From contig CAWBXO010000001.1 of the NCBI GenBank assembly GCA_963792785.1, forward strand, positions 1,860,001-1,924,000: 64,000 nucleotides of DNA, written 5' to 3'. Below are positions 27,676 through 35,759 of the stretch, piece by piece. The DNA is from CAWIMX01 sp963792785. Its GTDB lineage: Bacteria > Acidobacteriota > Vicinamibacteria > Vicinamibacterales > CAVVIG01. Positions within the stretch are counted from its first letter, which is position 1. Each line of letters begins with the position of its first letter. The translations under genes and the position numbers were made by a program. The notes under the pieces are model-generated. The model searched no databases and was not told the origin of the DNA. It saw only the letters and a list, made by a program, of their open reading frames with translations.

Positions 27676-28843
27676 CGTTCCTCGCTACGTGTTCGATCAG
27701 CGCGCCGAGCCGTTCGCGGTAACGGTCTGGCGACGCGGTCGTCAGCATACGCGCACGGGCGGCACGGCCCAAGCCATCGCGCAGCGCCGCATCGTCGATC
27801 AGCCGGCGGAGCGCCGCGACGAGCGCCGCGCCGTCGCCCGGCGCGATCAACAGCCCGGTCTCGCCGTCGCGCACGATTTCCGGCACCGCGCTGATCGCGC
27901 TGGCGATCGACGGCAGGCCCGCGGCGCCGGCCTCCTGGTACACCATCCCGAATGCCTCGTGCCGCGTGGGCATGACGAAGAGATCGGCGGCCCGCCAGAG
28001 GTCGAACCACGCGGGCGTGTACGGCGCGACGCCGGTCAGGTGACGGACGCCCGGAGGGATGGCCCCGGCCGCGATGGGCCAGTCGGTGACCAGGTCCAGC
28101 ACCGCGCGATCCGCGAAGCCGCCGGCCTTCCACGCGCCAAGCAGGTCGTACCCGCCCTTGCGCGCGAAGTCGCCGCCGATGAAGAGCGCGCGCACCGGCG
28201 GCCGGGGAACCGTGCGCGCGCGATCGCGCCGCTCGTCGACCCACGGCGCGCAGAAGCCGCCGCGGATCGGATACGGCATCACGTGCAGCCGGTCTTCGCA
28301 CTCCGGAGAGCTCGCCGCGAGATCGGCGGCGGCCCAGTCCGAGGTCGCGACGATGGCGCGGGCGGCCCGGAAGACGACACCGTCACGGGCGATGTTCGGC
28401 GCGTAGGTGCGCCGCGCGAGGGGCGACTCGAGCTCGAGGCTGGCCAGATGCTGCGTGGCGTCGAGGGACACGATCGCGGGCGTGCGCGCCATCCGGGCCA
28501 CGCTCGCGTAGGCCGTGGCCTGCGTGTGAAAGTGCAGGACATCGAAGCGCTCGCCCGCGCGCTCGCGCGCCTCGATGCGGCGCGCGGCGAGCAGTCCGGT
28601 GTTCCATTCCTGCCGCCAGCGCCGGAAGTCGAGATTCGCGAACGCCCCCCTGGCGGGCGCGAGCCGGACGCTCAGCAGCCGGCGCACCACGCGATCGCGA
28701 ATCGACAGGTTGTCGCTCAGGTTCTCGTGGCTCGCCGCGAGCCCCGGCATGTGTCCCGTGAGATCGCGCAGCAGCGCGGCGACCGCCCGGTGGCCGAGGA
28801 TGCCTGCGTTCACGAAGAGCACGCGGATCGCATCGTCAGCCAC
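27650..28843 (-). CDS. GT4 glycosyltransferase
   Basis: 397 residues from GTG 28843, overlapping the upstream methyltransferase by 8 bp. The acceptor domain includes FDVLHFHTQATAYASVARM and the segment SLDATQHLASLELESPLA. The donor domain shows ALFIGGDFARKGGYDLLGAW (about 220-239) and PTRHEAFGMVYQEAGAAGLPSI (about 294-315), where the second Glu sits in YQEAG. The gene ends 26 bp inside the polymerase gene. Substrate unknown. Confidence 0.87.
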   Translation of the reverse strand: MADDAIRVLFVNAGILGHRAVAALLRDLTGHMPGLAASHENLSDNLSIRDRVVRRLLSVRLAPARGAFANLDFRRWRQEWNTGLLAARRIEARERAGERFDVLHFHTQATAYASVARMARTPAIVSLDATQHLASLELESPLARRTYAPNIARDGVVFRAARAIVATSDWAAADLAASSPECEDRLHVMPYPIRGGFCAPWVDERRDRARTVPRPPVRALFIGGDFARKGGYDLLGAWKAGGFADRAVLDLVTDWPIAAGAIPPGVRHLTGVAPYTPAWFDLWRAADLFVMPTRHEAFGMVYQEAGAAGLPSIASAISAVPEIVRDGETGLLIAPGDGAALVAALRRLIDDAALRDGLGRAARARMLTTASPDRYRERLGALIEHVARNDARQPRAD

Positions 28844-29510
28844 GCGCCCGTCCGATCAGCAGCACGTTGTCCGACAGGCGCCGCGGGGAAAGGCGTGCCA
28901 CGCCGCGGGGATAGTGCGAGGGCGCCAGCGGCACGCGGCCGTGCAGGCTGAACCGCACGTCGAGGTCGCCGAGCCCACAGGCCTCGCCGAGGCGCCGGAG
29001 ATCCGATTCGAGCAGCGCCGTCCGGTGCGCGGGATAGTGCGAGTCCTGGAAGGCCGAGAAGCGCCGCTTCGTGAGGAGCGTGAGCAGGCTCAGCGCGCTC
29101 AACTGGTTCGGCGTCGTGACGACGATCCAGCCGCCGGGCCTGGCCAGGCGGACGAGCGCGCGCATGAAGGCCCACGGGTTCTCGAGGTGCTCGATCGTCT
29201 CGACGGCTGCGACGACGTCGCCGTCGCCGGCCGGCACGCCCCAGTCGGCGCGATCCAGATCCGCCTGGCAGAACTCGAGGCCGTCGGGGAATCCGTCGTA
29301 GCGCACCGCGTCGATGCCGCGGCCCGTGTCGAAGCGCGAGCCGATCGCGCGCCAGAGGGCGCCGCCGCCGCAGCCGACATCCACGAGCCGCCCGCCGGCA
29401 ATCCCGCGCGAGGCGAGCGCGTCGCCGACCATCCGGTAGATGGCGGCGTGGCTCGACCCGAGGCTCTGGCGCGCGCGGGTCTCGAGTTCCGAGGTCACAG
29501 CGGGTGTCAT
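28836..29510 (-). CDS. Class I SAM methyltransferase
   Basis: 224 residues from ATG 29510, overlapping the stop of the previous GT4 (ATGA). SAM motif I is LVDVGCGGGALWRAIG (about 42-57), then VAAVETIEHLENPWAFMRAL and RPGGWIVVTTPN, the UbiE/Methyltransf_23 pattern. A C-terminal section with HYPAHRTALLESDLRRLGEACG is common in sugar or aglycone methyltransferases of polysaccharide loci. Acceptor unknown. Confidence 0.82.
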   Translation of the reverse strand: MTPAVTSELETRARQSLGSSHAAIYRMVGDALASRGIAGGRLVDVGCGGGALWRAIGSRFDTGRGIDAVRYDGFPDGLEFCQADLDRADWGVPAGDGDVVAAVETIEHLENPWAFMRALVRLARPGGWIVVTTPNQLSALSLLTLLTKRRFSAFQDSHYPAHRTALLESDLRRLGEACGLGDLDVRFSLHGRVPLAPSHYPRGVARLSPRRLSDNVLLIGRARG

Positions 29511-30644
29511 GCGGAAACCGGAAGCGGGGCCAGGCGCGCCAGCGCGCCATGCAGGGCACGGAGCTGGCCGTCGGGATCGGCGACCTCGCGCGCGCGGGCC
29601 GGCGCCGCTGCCGCGAGGCGCGCGCGCAGCCCGTCGCCGGCCGTGAGCGCGTCCAGCGCCGACGCGAGCGCGCCGGGATCCTCCGGCGGCACGAGGCGGC
29701 CGCAGCCCTCGGTCACGATCTCGACGGCGCCCCCGAGCCGCGCGGTGACGACCGGCAGGCCCGCGGCGAGGCCTTCGACGAGCGCCACGCCGAAGGGCTC
29801 AGGCCGGACGTTCGGCTGGCACATCAGAATCGGCCGCCGCGAGCACGCGCGGCACGTCGGCGCGATCGCCGAGGAACCGCACGCGCGATCGGAGGCCGAG
29901 GCGATCGACCAGCGCCTCGAGCTCGGCCGCGTATGCCGCCTCCGCCGGGCGCTGCGCGCCGCCGGCGATCCAGGCCGTCCAGTTGGGCGCGCGCATCCGC
30001 TCGAGCGCCGCGAGCAGCACGGCGTGCCCTTTCCAGGCCTCCAGCCGGCTCGCCTGCACGATCACCGTGGCGTCCTCGGGCGTCGCGAGCTCGGCGCGGA
30101 TGACGCGGCGTGCCTCACGCCGGCCGTCCGCCGCGCGCGCGAACGCCGAGACGTCGACCGGCGGATGCACCACCGCGAGCGGCGCATGCGGATAGATCGC
30201 CGCGACCGAGCCCGCCGTGAAGCGGCTGTTCGCGATCGCGAGATCGGGCGGCACACGCCGCGCCAGCCGCTCGATCCAGTGCCGGCCCGTGAGCACGTCG
30301 TGGGCCCAGAACACGAGGGGCCGGCCGGCGCGCCGCACGGCGCGCCCGGCCATCGCCTGCGACCAGGCGGCGTGGCAGACGACGCGATCGACGGCGCGGG
30401 TCTCGGTGAGCCGCTCGAGCGCGGCCCGCATGCGGTGCACCGTGAGGGGACGGCTCAGCCGCGCCTCGGGCAGCTGGTGCACGGTCGCTCCGGCGTCGCG
30501 AAGCGCGCCGGCGAGCCGGCCGTCGAACGCCAGCGCGAACTCCGGCGTCATCGCCGGACAGCGGTCCCGCTCGCGCGCCAGCGTCACGAGCATCGACTCG
30601 ATGCCCCCGAACAGATTCCCGCTGTAGACGTGGAGCACCCGCAT
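29507..30644 (-). CDS. GT4 glycosyltransferase (one inserted base)
   Basis: ATG 30644 (MRVLHVYSGNLFGGIESMLV) overlaps the upstream stop as TGATG. The donor domain starts with VIVQASRLEAWKGHAVLLAAL. At about 29829 an extra T shifts the frame between AAAD and LMCQPNVRPEPFGVALVEGLAAGLPVV. Deleting it gives a normal 378-residue protein with both GT4 glutamates in PEPFG and VEG. Consensus error is the simplest reading. The stop overlaps the methyltransferase start. Confidence 0.83.
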
Positions 30645-31828
30645 CAGGCACAGGCCGCGCGGTAGAGCGGCACCAGCGCGGCGGCGAGCCGCGCGCGATC
30701 GAAGCGGCGGGTGGCCGTGTCGCGGGCGGCGGCGCCCAGCCGGACGCGCAGCGACGCGTCGCCCGCGAGCGAGGCGAGGCGCGACGCCAGACCGGCGGCG
30801 TCGCCGGGCCGGTGCACGAGCGCGTCGATCCCCGGCGTGACGATCTCGGCCGCGCCGCCCGACGCCGCCACGACGACCGCGCGCCCGCAGGCCATCGCCT
30901 CGACAATCGCGAGACCGAAGGGCTCGGGCGCCGTGCTCGCATGCACGGCGATGTCGAGCGCGCGCAGCGCGGCCTCGGGCCGCTCGACGAAGCCGGTGAA
31001 GCCGACGCGGCCCGCGAGGCCCAGCCGGGCCGACGCCGCGCGCAGCTCGTCGAGGCCGTACTGGCTGCCGTCGGTCTGGTAAACCCCGCCGCCGATGATG
31101 AATCCGCGGACGGCGGGCGACTCCGGCAGCCGCGACAGCGCGTCGAGGAACACCTCGTGGCCCTTCCATCGCGCGAACGTCGCGAGCAGGCCGATCCGGA
31201 GCGTTCCCCGCGGAGCGGGCGGCAGCCCCGCGAGCGCGTCGAGATCGAGCGCGTCGCCCGCGGGCGAGAACCGATCGAGGTCGATCGCGTTCGGCACCGC
31301 CGTCACGGGCACGCGATCGCCCAGCATCGCCCGCGCGTCGGCCGCGACGCTCTCGGAGTTCGCGATCACCCGCGCGCACCGCGACCGGTGGGCGCGCAGC
31401 AGGAACGCCGACGCCGGGCGCGTCCCGAGGTAGTCGTGCAGGTGCCAGACGAGGGCCGGCCCCGGACGCGTCACCGCGCGCGCGCCGAGGACGTGCATCT
31501 TGAGGCCGTTGGTGTGCACCAGGTCAGGCTGAATCGCGTCGATCGCGGCCCGCAGCTCCCGCACGTAGCCGCCGGCCGCCGCGAGCGCGGAGACGACGCG
31601 CGACGGGGTGAGCCCGCCTTCGCCGAGCCGCGCGAGCGGCGCGGGCCACGCCACCACGGACGCGGACACGCCGAGCGCCGACGCGCGCTCCAGAAGCGGG
31701 CCGGGGGCCGCGGCCGCCAGATGGAGGTCCCACCCGGGCTCGGCGAGGCGCAGGCTCGCAAGGATGTCGAGCAGGCTGGCCTCGGCGCCGCCCAGATGTC
31801 CGGACGCGCTGAGAAAAAGGAGACGCAT
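30644..31828 (-). CDS. GT4 glycosyltransferase
   Basis: 394 residues. MRLLFLSASGHLGGAEASLLDIL is a typical GT4 start with the GGAE acceptor loop. HTNGLKMHVLGARAV and WHLHDYLGTRPA lie in the acceptor domain. The donor domain has IGLLATFARWKGHEVFLDAL (about 215-234) and STAPEPFGLAIVEAMACGRAVV (about 309-330). It is the first transferase after the Wza gene, with a 20-bp gap to it. Donor sugar unknown. Confidence 0.89.
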   Translation of the reverse strand: MRLLFLSASGHLGGAEASLLDILASLRLAEPGWDLHLAAAAPGPLLERASALGVSASVVAWPAPLARLGEGGLTPSRVVSALAAAGGYVRELRAAIDAIQPDLVHTNGLKMHVLGARAVTRPGPALVWHLHDYLGTRPASAFLLRAHRSRCARVIANSESVAADARAMLGDRVPVTAVPNAIDLDRFSPAGDALDLDALAGLPPAPRGTLRIGLLATFARWKGHEVFLDALSRLPESPAVRGFIIGGGVYQTDGSQYGLDELRAASARLGLAGRVGFTGFVERPEAALRALDIAVHASTAPEPFGLAIVEAMACGRAVVVAASGGAAEIVTPGIDALVHRPGDAAGLASRLASLAGDASLRVRLGAAARDTATRRFDRARLAAALVPLYRAACA

Positions 31829-31848
31829 CGGCGCCCGTCGGGCGGCCG

Positions 31849-32728
31849 TCAGAACATGCGCTGGGAAACGTTGATGACGTCGTCAGCCTGGACGCGATCC
31901 TCGCGCCGCAGGTCCACCTTCTCGGACTTCCCGTTGACGATGCGGGTCGCGCTGATGCCGCGATACGTGCCGCGCTCGTTCAGCCCGCCCGCGAGCGCGA
32001 TCGCCTGCTCGACCGTCATCCCGGGGTTGAGCACGTAATAGCCGGCGTTGCGGACGTAGCCCTGGATGTAGAAGCGCTCGGCGGGCGGGACGTTGATTAC
32101 GTCGCCGTCGGCGAGCGCCACGTCGGGAATGCGCCCGGTCTGCAGGTCCCGCCAGTTCACGGTGATCATCTCGTCGGCCGGGGCGCCGTTGGCGTCCACC
32201 TTCGAGCCGCGCCGCGCGATCGTCAGCTCGTCGCTCGCCGCCGTCGTCGGCGATCCCGCCATGGCGAGCGCCTTGAGGAGCGTCATCGCCCCGGTCATCT
32301 GGATCTCGTTCGGCGTGCGGACCTCGCCGGTGACGAACACGCTCTGGCTCTTGTACCTGATCGACCTCGACACGCACCTGCGGGTTCTTCAGGTAGCCGG
32401 CCGCCAGGGCGTCCTTGATGCGCGCTTCGAACTCGCCGACCGTCAGGCCGCCCGCGAGGATGCGCGTGATGAGCGGAAACGACACGAAGCCGTCGGATCC
32501 GACGCGGTACGTGTTGGTGAGATCGGCCTCGCCGAAGACCGTGATGCGGAGCTGGTCGTCGGGCCCGATGACGTAGCCGCGGGGGGTCTGCGGCGCGGGG
32601 ACTTCCGGCACCACATCCGCGCCGGCGTCGGCGCCCGTCGCGGGCACCGGCGGGGCCGGCGTGGGCGCCTGGGCACCCGCCTGCGGTGTCAGCAGCGCCG
32701 CGACCATCAACGTAAGGAGGAAGTTCAT
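31849..32728 (-). CDS. Wza-like polysaccharide export outer-membrane protein (one inserted base)
   Basis: ATG 32728 with SD AGAAGGAA. The signal peptide MNFLLTLMVAALLTPQAGA ends in a signal peptidase I type site; no lipobox Cys is visible, unlike many Wza proteins. The poly-export domain follows: YVIGPDDQLRITVFGEADLTNTYRV, then FPLITRILAGGLTVGEFEARI. One extra base near 32359 shifts the frame in VEVD-RYKSQSVFVTGEV. The two later SLBB-like beta-grasp units include MTLLKALAMAGSPTT and VRNAGYYVLNPGMTVEQAIALAGGL. Corrected length is 292 residues. No Wzc/Wzz partner is present in the window. Confidence 0.85.
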
Positions 32729-32750
32729 GGCGTGCGTTCCTTCTCCGATG

Positions 32751-33755
32751 CTACTCGGACAACCGGCCGAGGGGAATCCCCAGTTGCCGGGCTTTTCGGT
32801 AGAGATTCGGACGCTGAATCCCCAGTGTCTGGGCGGCCAACGCCATGCGCCAGCCGTGATGCTGCAGGACGGCCGCGATGTACTCGCGCTCGAACCGGAG
32901 CCGCGCCTCGCGGAGCGTGGCCGTCGGCACGACCGGCGCGGGCCGGCGATCGAGCTGCAACGCGGGCAGCAGCTGCTCCACGTGAATCGGATGCTCCGAC
33001 GTCTCGCGCACGACGCGATCGACCACCGCCCGCAGTTCGGCCAGGTTGCCGGGCCACGAGAGCGCGCCGAGCAGCGCCAGCGCCGCCTGGGTGCACGCCC
33101 GCGGCGCCACGCCGGCTTCGGCGCACGCCTCGCCCAGCACACGCTGCACGATCGCCGGCACGTCTTCCGCCCGATCGTTCAGCGACGGCAGGTCGATGCG
33201 CCAGGCGGTCAGGCGCCGGTACAGGTCCGGACGGAACCGGTGCGCCGCCACGTCGGCGTCGAGGCCCGGCTGCCCGCCCGCGACGATGCGGCACTCGAGC
33301 GGGGCGGGCGCGCCGCCGATCCAGGCCTCCTGATCGCGCAGCAGCCGCGCGAGCCGCGCCTGCGCCGACGCCGGAAGATCGCCGACGTGCAGCAGGAACA
33401 GCGTGCCGCCGCGCGCGGCGGCCACCGGGCTGTCGCCGGCCATCGACTCGAGATCGGGCGGCCCCGGCGGCGGCGCGTCGCCGAAGAGCCGGCCCTCGAG
33501 GCGCGCCGGGTCGCCCTCACTGCAGTCGACCACGACGAACGGGCCGTCGGCCCGCGCGCCGCGCTCGTGCAGATGGCGCGCGACCGCCTCGAGATCGGTC
33601 CCGGGCTCGCCGCTGACGAGCACGCCGCCGTCGGTCAGCGCCGCGCGCCGCACCAGCTCGTGCACGCGCGTGATGACCGCCGAGCGGCCCGTGAGTTCAG
33701 GGGCATCGGACGCGGGCCGCGGGACCCGTCCAGCCAGGTGTGCGGGGTTGTTCAT
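32751..33755 (-). CDS. Degenerate NtrC-type (AAA+ / Fis) regulator of the polysaccharide operon
   Basis: 334 residues laid out like the AAA+ and Fis domains of sigma54 activators, without a receiver domain. Key catalytic parts are missing: Walker A reads GEPGTDLEAVA with no Lys, the GAFTGA sigma54 contact loop is replaced by a Pro-rich segment (RLFGDAPPPGPPD), and Walker B reads GGTLFLLHVGD instead of GGTLFLDE. A Fis-type HTH is intact at the C-terminus (HGWRMALAAQTLGIQRPNLYRKARQLG). It probably binds DNA but cannot act as a normal ATP-driven activator. As first gene of the polysaccharide operon it is a likely autoregulator. Confidence 0.8.
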   Translation of the reverse strand: MNNPAHLAGRVPRPASDAPELTGRSAVITRVHELVRRAALTDGGVLVSGEPGTDLEAVARHLHERGARADGPFVVVDCSEGDPARLEGRLFGDAPPPGPPDLESMAGDSPVAAARGGTLFLLHVGDLPASAQARLARLLRDQEAWIGGAPAPLECRIVAGGQPGLDADVAAHRFRPDLYRRLTAWRIDLPSLNDRAEDVPAIVQRVLGEACAEAGVAPRACTQAALALLGALSWPGNLAELRAVVDRVVRETSEHPIHVEQLLPALQLDRRPAPVVPTATLREARLRFEREYIAAVLQHHGWRMALAAQTLGIQRPNLYRKARQLGIPLGRLSE

Positions 33756-33869
33756 GGCAGATCCGTTTGAAGAAGTGAGGAGGGTTGATGGAGCTCCGCC
33801 CCGTCAGTCACATCGCCTGGACGGGGCCGGGACCTTTCGAGCGTCCCTGCTTATGACAATTAACGACTT

Positions 33870-33898
33870 ATTATGACTTGTTGGACACGAAGTGTCAA
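33870..33898 (-). promoter_or_regulatory. Strong sigma70-like promoter for the regulator/polysaccharide operon
   Basis: Minus-strand TTGACA (33893-33898), a 17-nt spacer and CATAAT (33870-33875), about 115 bp upstream of the regulator start. The palindrome GACAC-GAA-GTGTC (33884-33896) overlaps the -35 box and could be an operator. A further GACAC (33903-33907) and GTGT (33915-33918) sit just upstream. No sigma54 -24/-12 element is seen. Confidence 0.65.
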
Positions 33899-33970
33899 TT
33901 CAGACACTATAAAGGTGTGCACAGGAAACGCAAGCGCCCACAGATGTCTTATCGGCGCCAGAGAGGTGTA

Positions 33971-34465
33971 TCAGTACGGACGCTTGGGTATCGCGGCGGA
34001 AACGCTAGGGCTGCGGGGGGAAACGTCGCGCGGGTCGCGCCGAGGGTGGTCGTCACGATGGCCGGAGTCGAAGAAGCTGCTGAGGAAGAACGCCAGGCCC
34101 AGACAGGCCACGAAGCCGCCGACGCCGAGGCCCTGTCGGGGGCTCTCCATGCCGATCAGGGGCATCAGGCCGACGCCCACGCCGATCAGGATGAATCCCG
34201 CCCGCCGGTAGCGCCACGGGGTGCGGTATTCACGGTAGCGGGCCCGATCGAAGTGGTCCAGCCGCTCCATGAACTGGTCGAACTTGCGGGGATCGGCCTC
34301 GGGGGACGGCACGAGGCCCTTCTCGATCATGGCGATGCGCTCGCGGATTTCGAGCTCCCGGACCCGAGCCCGGGTCTGGGACTGGACGATGGCGGTCGCA
34401 AAGGCGCCGATGATGGCGACGATCGGCACCATGAACACCAGCCAACCCCACCCGGACTCGAACAT
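33971..34465 (-). CDS. Small two-helix membrane protein (DUF6249-like)
   Basis: 164 residues from ATG 34465 with an excellent AGGAGG. An N-terminal helix (WGWLVFMVPIVAIIGAFATAIV) is followed by a charged coiled segment with RVRELEIRERIAMIEKGLVP, then a second hydrophobic hairpin (FILIGVGVGLMPLIG, FVACLGLAFFLSSFF) and a basic tail. The MIEKGL-x-P motif is typical of small membrane proteins encoded beside sigma factors in Acidobacteria and Bacteroidetes. It diverges from the ECF sigma gene and shares its symmetric promoter, so it is probably part of the same regulon. Function unknown. Confidence 0.75.
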   Translation of the reverse strand: MFESGWGWLVFMVPIVAIIGAFATAIVQSQTRARVRELEIRERIAMIEKGLVPSPEADPRKFDQFMERLDHFDRARYREYRTPWRYRRAGFILIGVGVGLMPLIGMESPRQGLGVGGFVACLGLAFFLSSFFDSGHRDDHPRRDPRDVSPRSPSVSAAIPKRPY

Positions 34466-34505
34466 GCCCTCGCCCTCCTGACGGCGAAACTGCGAATCTG
34501 ACCAG

Positions 34506-34537
34506 ATTAGACTGGCCCGGTTCCCGAATTGTTTCAC
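34506..34537 (-). promoter_or_regulatory. ECF-type promoter, minus-strand arm
   Basis: GTGAAACAA (minus strand of 34529-34537), a 17-nt spacer and TCTAAT (minus strand of 34506-34511). This drives the small membrane protein gene. It has the same elements and spacing as the plus-strand arm. Confidence 0.72.
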
Positions 34538-34543
34538 AGCGGC

Positions 34544-34575
34544 GTGAAACAAATCCACGCTGCGCGTGTTCTAAT
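34544..34575 (+). promoter_or_regulatory. ECF-type promoter, plus-strand arm
   Basis: GTGAAACAA (34544-34552), a 17-nt spacer and TCTAAT (34570-34575), like RpoE-group promoters. The two -35 arms form a perfect 9-bp inverted repeat with a 6-nt centre (34529-34552). The predicted transcript would start only a few bases before ATG 34587, so the sigma mRNA may be nearly leaderless. Confidence 0.72.
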
Positions 34576-34586
34576 GTCGAGGGCGG

Positions 34587-35138
34587 ATGGACGCCACCCA
34601 CGAGCGCGAGCTCGTCGAACGCTGCCGGCGCGGCGACGAAGGCGCGTTTCAGGAGCTGGTCGACAGGCACAAGGACCTGGTCTTCGCGTGGATCGCCCGC
34701 ACGGTGCGGGATCGATCACGCGCCGAGGATCTGGCCCAGGATGTGTTTCTGCGCGTCTACCGCGGTCTGCCCTACTTTCGGGGCGACGCGCGTCTCTCCA
34801 CCTGGCTCTACCGCATCGTCGCCAACGTCTGCGCGCAGGAGCTGGCGCGGCGGCCGGGCCCCGTCTCGCTCGACGCGCCGGATGGGGCGGGCCGGGCGCC
34901 GCGGACGCCGGGCGCGCGGGACCCGCGGTTCAGCGAGATCGAGCTGCGGGATCGGCTGGACAAGGCGATCGCGCGCCTGCCGGCGAACTACCGGCTGATC
35001 GTGGCGGCGCACTACCTGGAGGGCGTGCGGTACGAGGATCTGGCCGACGCGCTGCAGATGCCACTGGGGACGCTGAAGACGCAGCTGCACCGGGCGAAGC
35101 AGCTGCTGCGGCGCTGGCTCGAAACGGACCTTACTTGA
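34587..35138 (+). CDS. ECF RNA polymerase sigma factor (RpoE-like)
   Basis: 183 residues. Region 2 is clear: LVERCRRGDEGAFQELVDRHKDLVF, then RDRSRAEDLAQDVFLRVYRGL and STWLYRIVANVC (about 14-90). After a variable linker, region 4 reads LRDRLDKAIARLPANYRLIVAAHYLEGVRYEDLADALQMPLGTLKTQLHRAKQLL (about 120-175), with the HTH that reads the -35 element. It is followed by its anti-sigma gene. The GTGAAAC/TCTAAT promoter just upstream suggests autoregulation. Stimulus unknown; an envelope signal is likely from the membrane partner. Confidence 0.93.
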   Translation: MDATHERELVERCRRGDEGAFQELVDRHKDLVFAWIARTVRDRSRAEDLAQDVFLRVYRGLPYFRGDARLSTWLYRIVANVCAQELARRPGPVSLDAPDGAGRAPRTPGARDPRFSEIELRDRLDKAIARLPANYRLIVAAHYLEGVRYEDLADALQMPLGTLKTQLHRAKQLLRRWLETDLT

Positions 35139-35143
35139 TACCT

Positions 35144-35267
35144 GAAGTCTGGAAGTCAGGAAGTCAGGAAGGATGAAGTGAGGAAGTGTGGAAAGCGTGA
35201 CCGCGAGCACCGACTTCCTGCCTTCCCCACTTCCTAACTTCCTAACTTCCTGACTTCCTAACTTTCA
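35144..35267. repeat. Head-to-head inverted array of about 8-bp units (GGAAGTNN / NNACTTCC)
   Basis: Between sigma and anti-sigma genes the left arm holds about six copies of GGAAGTCA-like units (35144-35194) and the right arm about seven copies of CTTCCTAA-like units (35214-35267), complementary to each other across a short centre. The transcript would fold into a long imperfect hairpin between two cotranscribed genes. Confidence 0.8.
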
Positions 35268-35279
35268 AGGATTCACCCC

Positions 35280-35759
35280 GTGTTTTGTGACGAAGTGCTG
35301 GAACTGATCGAGCCGATTGCGGCGGGCGACGTCACGCCGGAGGGGCGCATCGCGGCGCACCTCGCGTCGTGCCGCGACTGCCGCGCGGCGCTCGAGGACG
35401 CGCGGCGCGTCGACGCCCTGCTGCGGGCGCGCGCCCCGGCGCCCGCGCCGGCGAACTTCACCGCCCGCACGATGTCGCGGCTGCGCCGCGAGCGGTGGCG
35501 GAACGAGAAGGCCGTGGATCTCGGCTTCAACGTCGCCCTGGCGGCCGCGGCGATCGCGGTCGTGACCGGGGGCTGGCTCCTCCTGCGGCTGAGCGGCTTC
35601 AACGTCGTCGGCGGCGACGCGATCGGCCTGCTCGGACAGGGCGCCTCGGCGCTGATGCGCCGGATGTCGCCGTCGGTGCCGGCCTACCTCGGCGGGGGCG
35701 TGCTGCTCGCCGCGGCGCTCGGCATCTGGTGGTGGGCCGAACGCGATGCCCAGGCCTGA
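35280..35759 (+). CDS. Anti-sigma factor with zinc finger and two membrane segments
   Basis: 159 residues from GTG 35280. The N-terminal zinc-finger anti-sigma motif is H-x3-C-x2-C (AHLASCRDC, about 26-34) with an early Cys at residue 3. A linker leads to LGFNVALAAAAIAVVTGGWLLLRL and a second hydrophobic stretch YLGGGVLLAAALGIWWW near the C-terminus. It should hold the ECF sigma at the membrane until a signal releases it. Its last 14 bp overlap the methylase start. Confidence 0.85.
   Translation: MFCDEVLELIEPIAAGDVTPEGRIAAHLASCRDCRAALEDARRVDALLRARAPAPAPANFTARTMSRLRRERWRNEKAVDLGFNVALAAAAIAVVTGGWLLLRLSGFNVVGGDAIGLLGQGASALMRRMSPSVPAYLGGGVLLAAALGIWWWAERDAQA

Noticed and set aside
32751..33755. 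A functional sigma54 activator with a -24/-12 promoter nearby.
   Set aside because: ATPase and GAFTGA motifs are missing and no GG-N10-GC element was found upstream of the regulator or wza.
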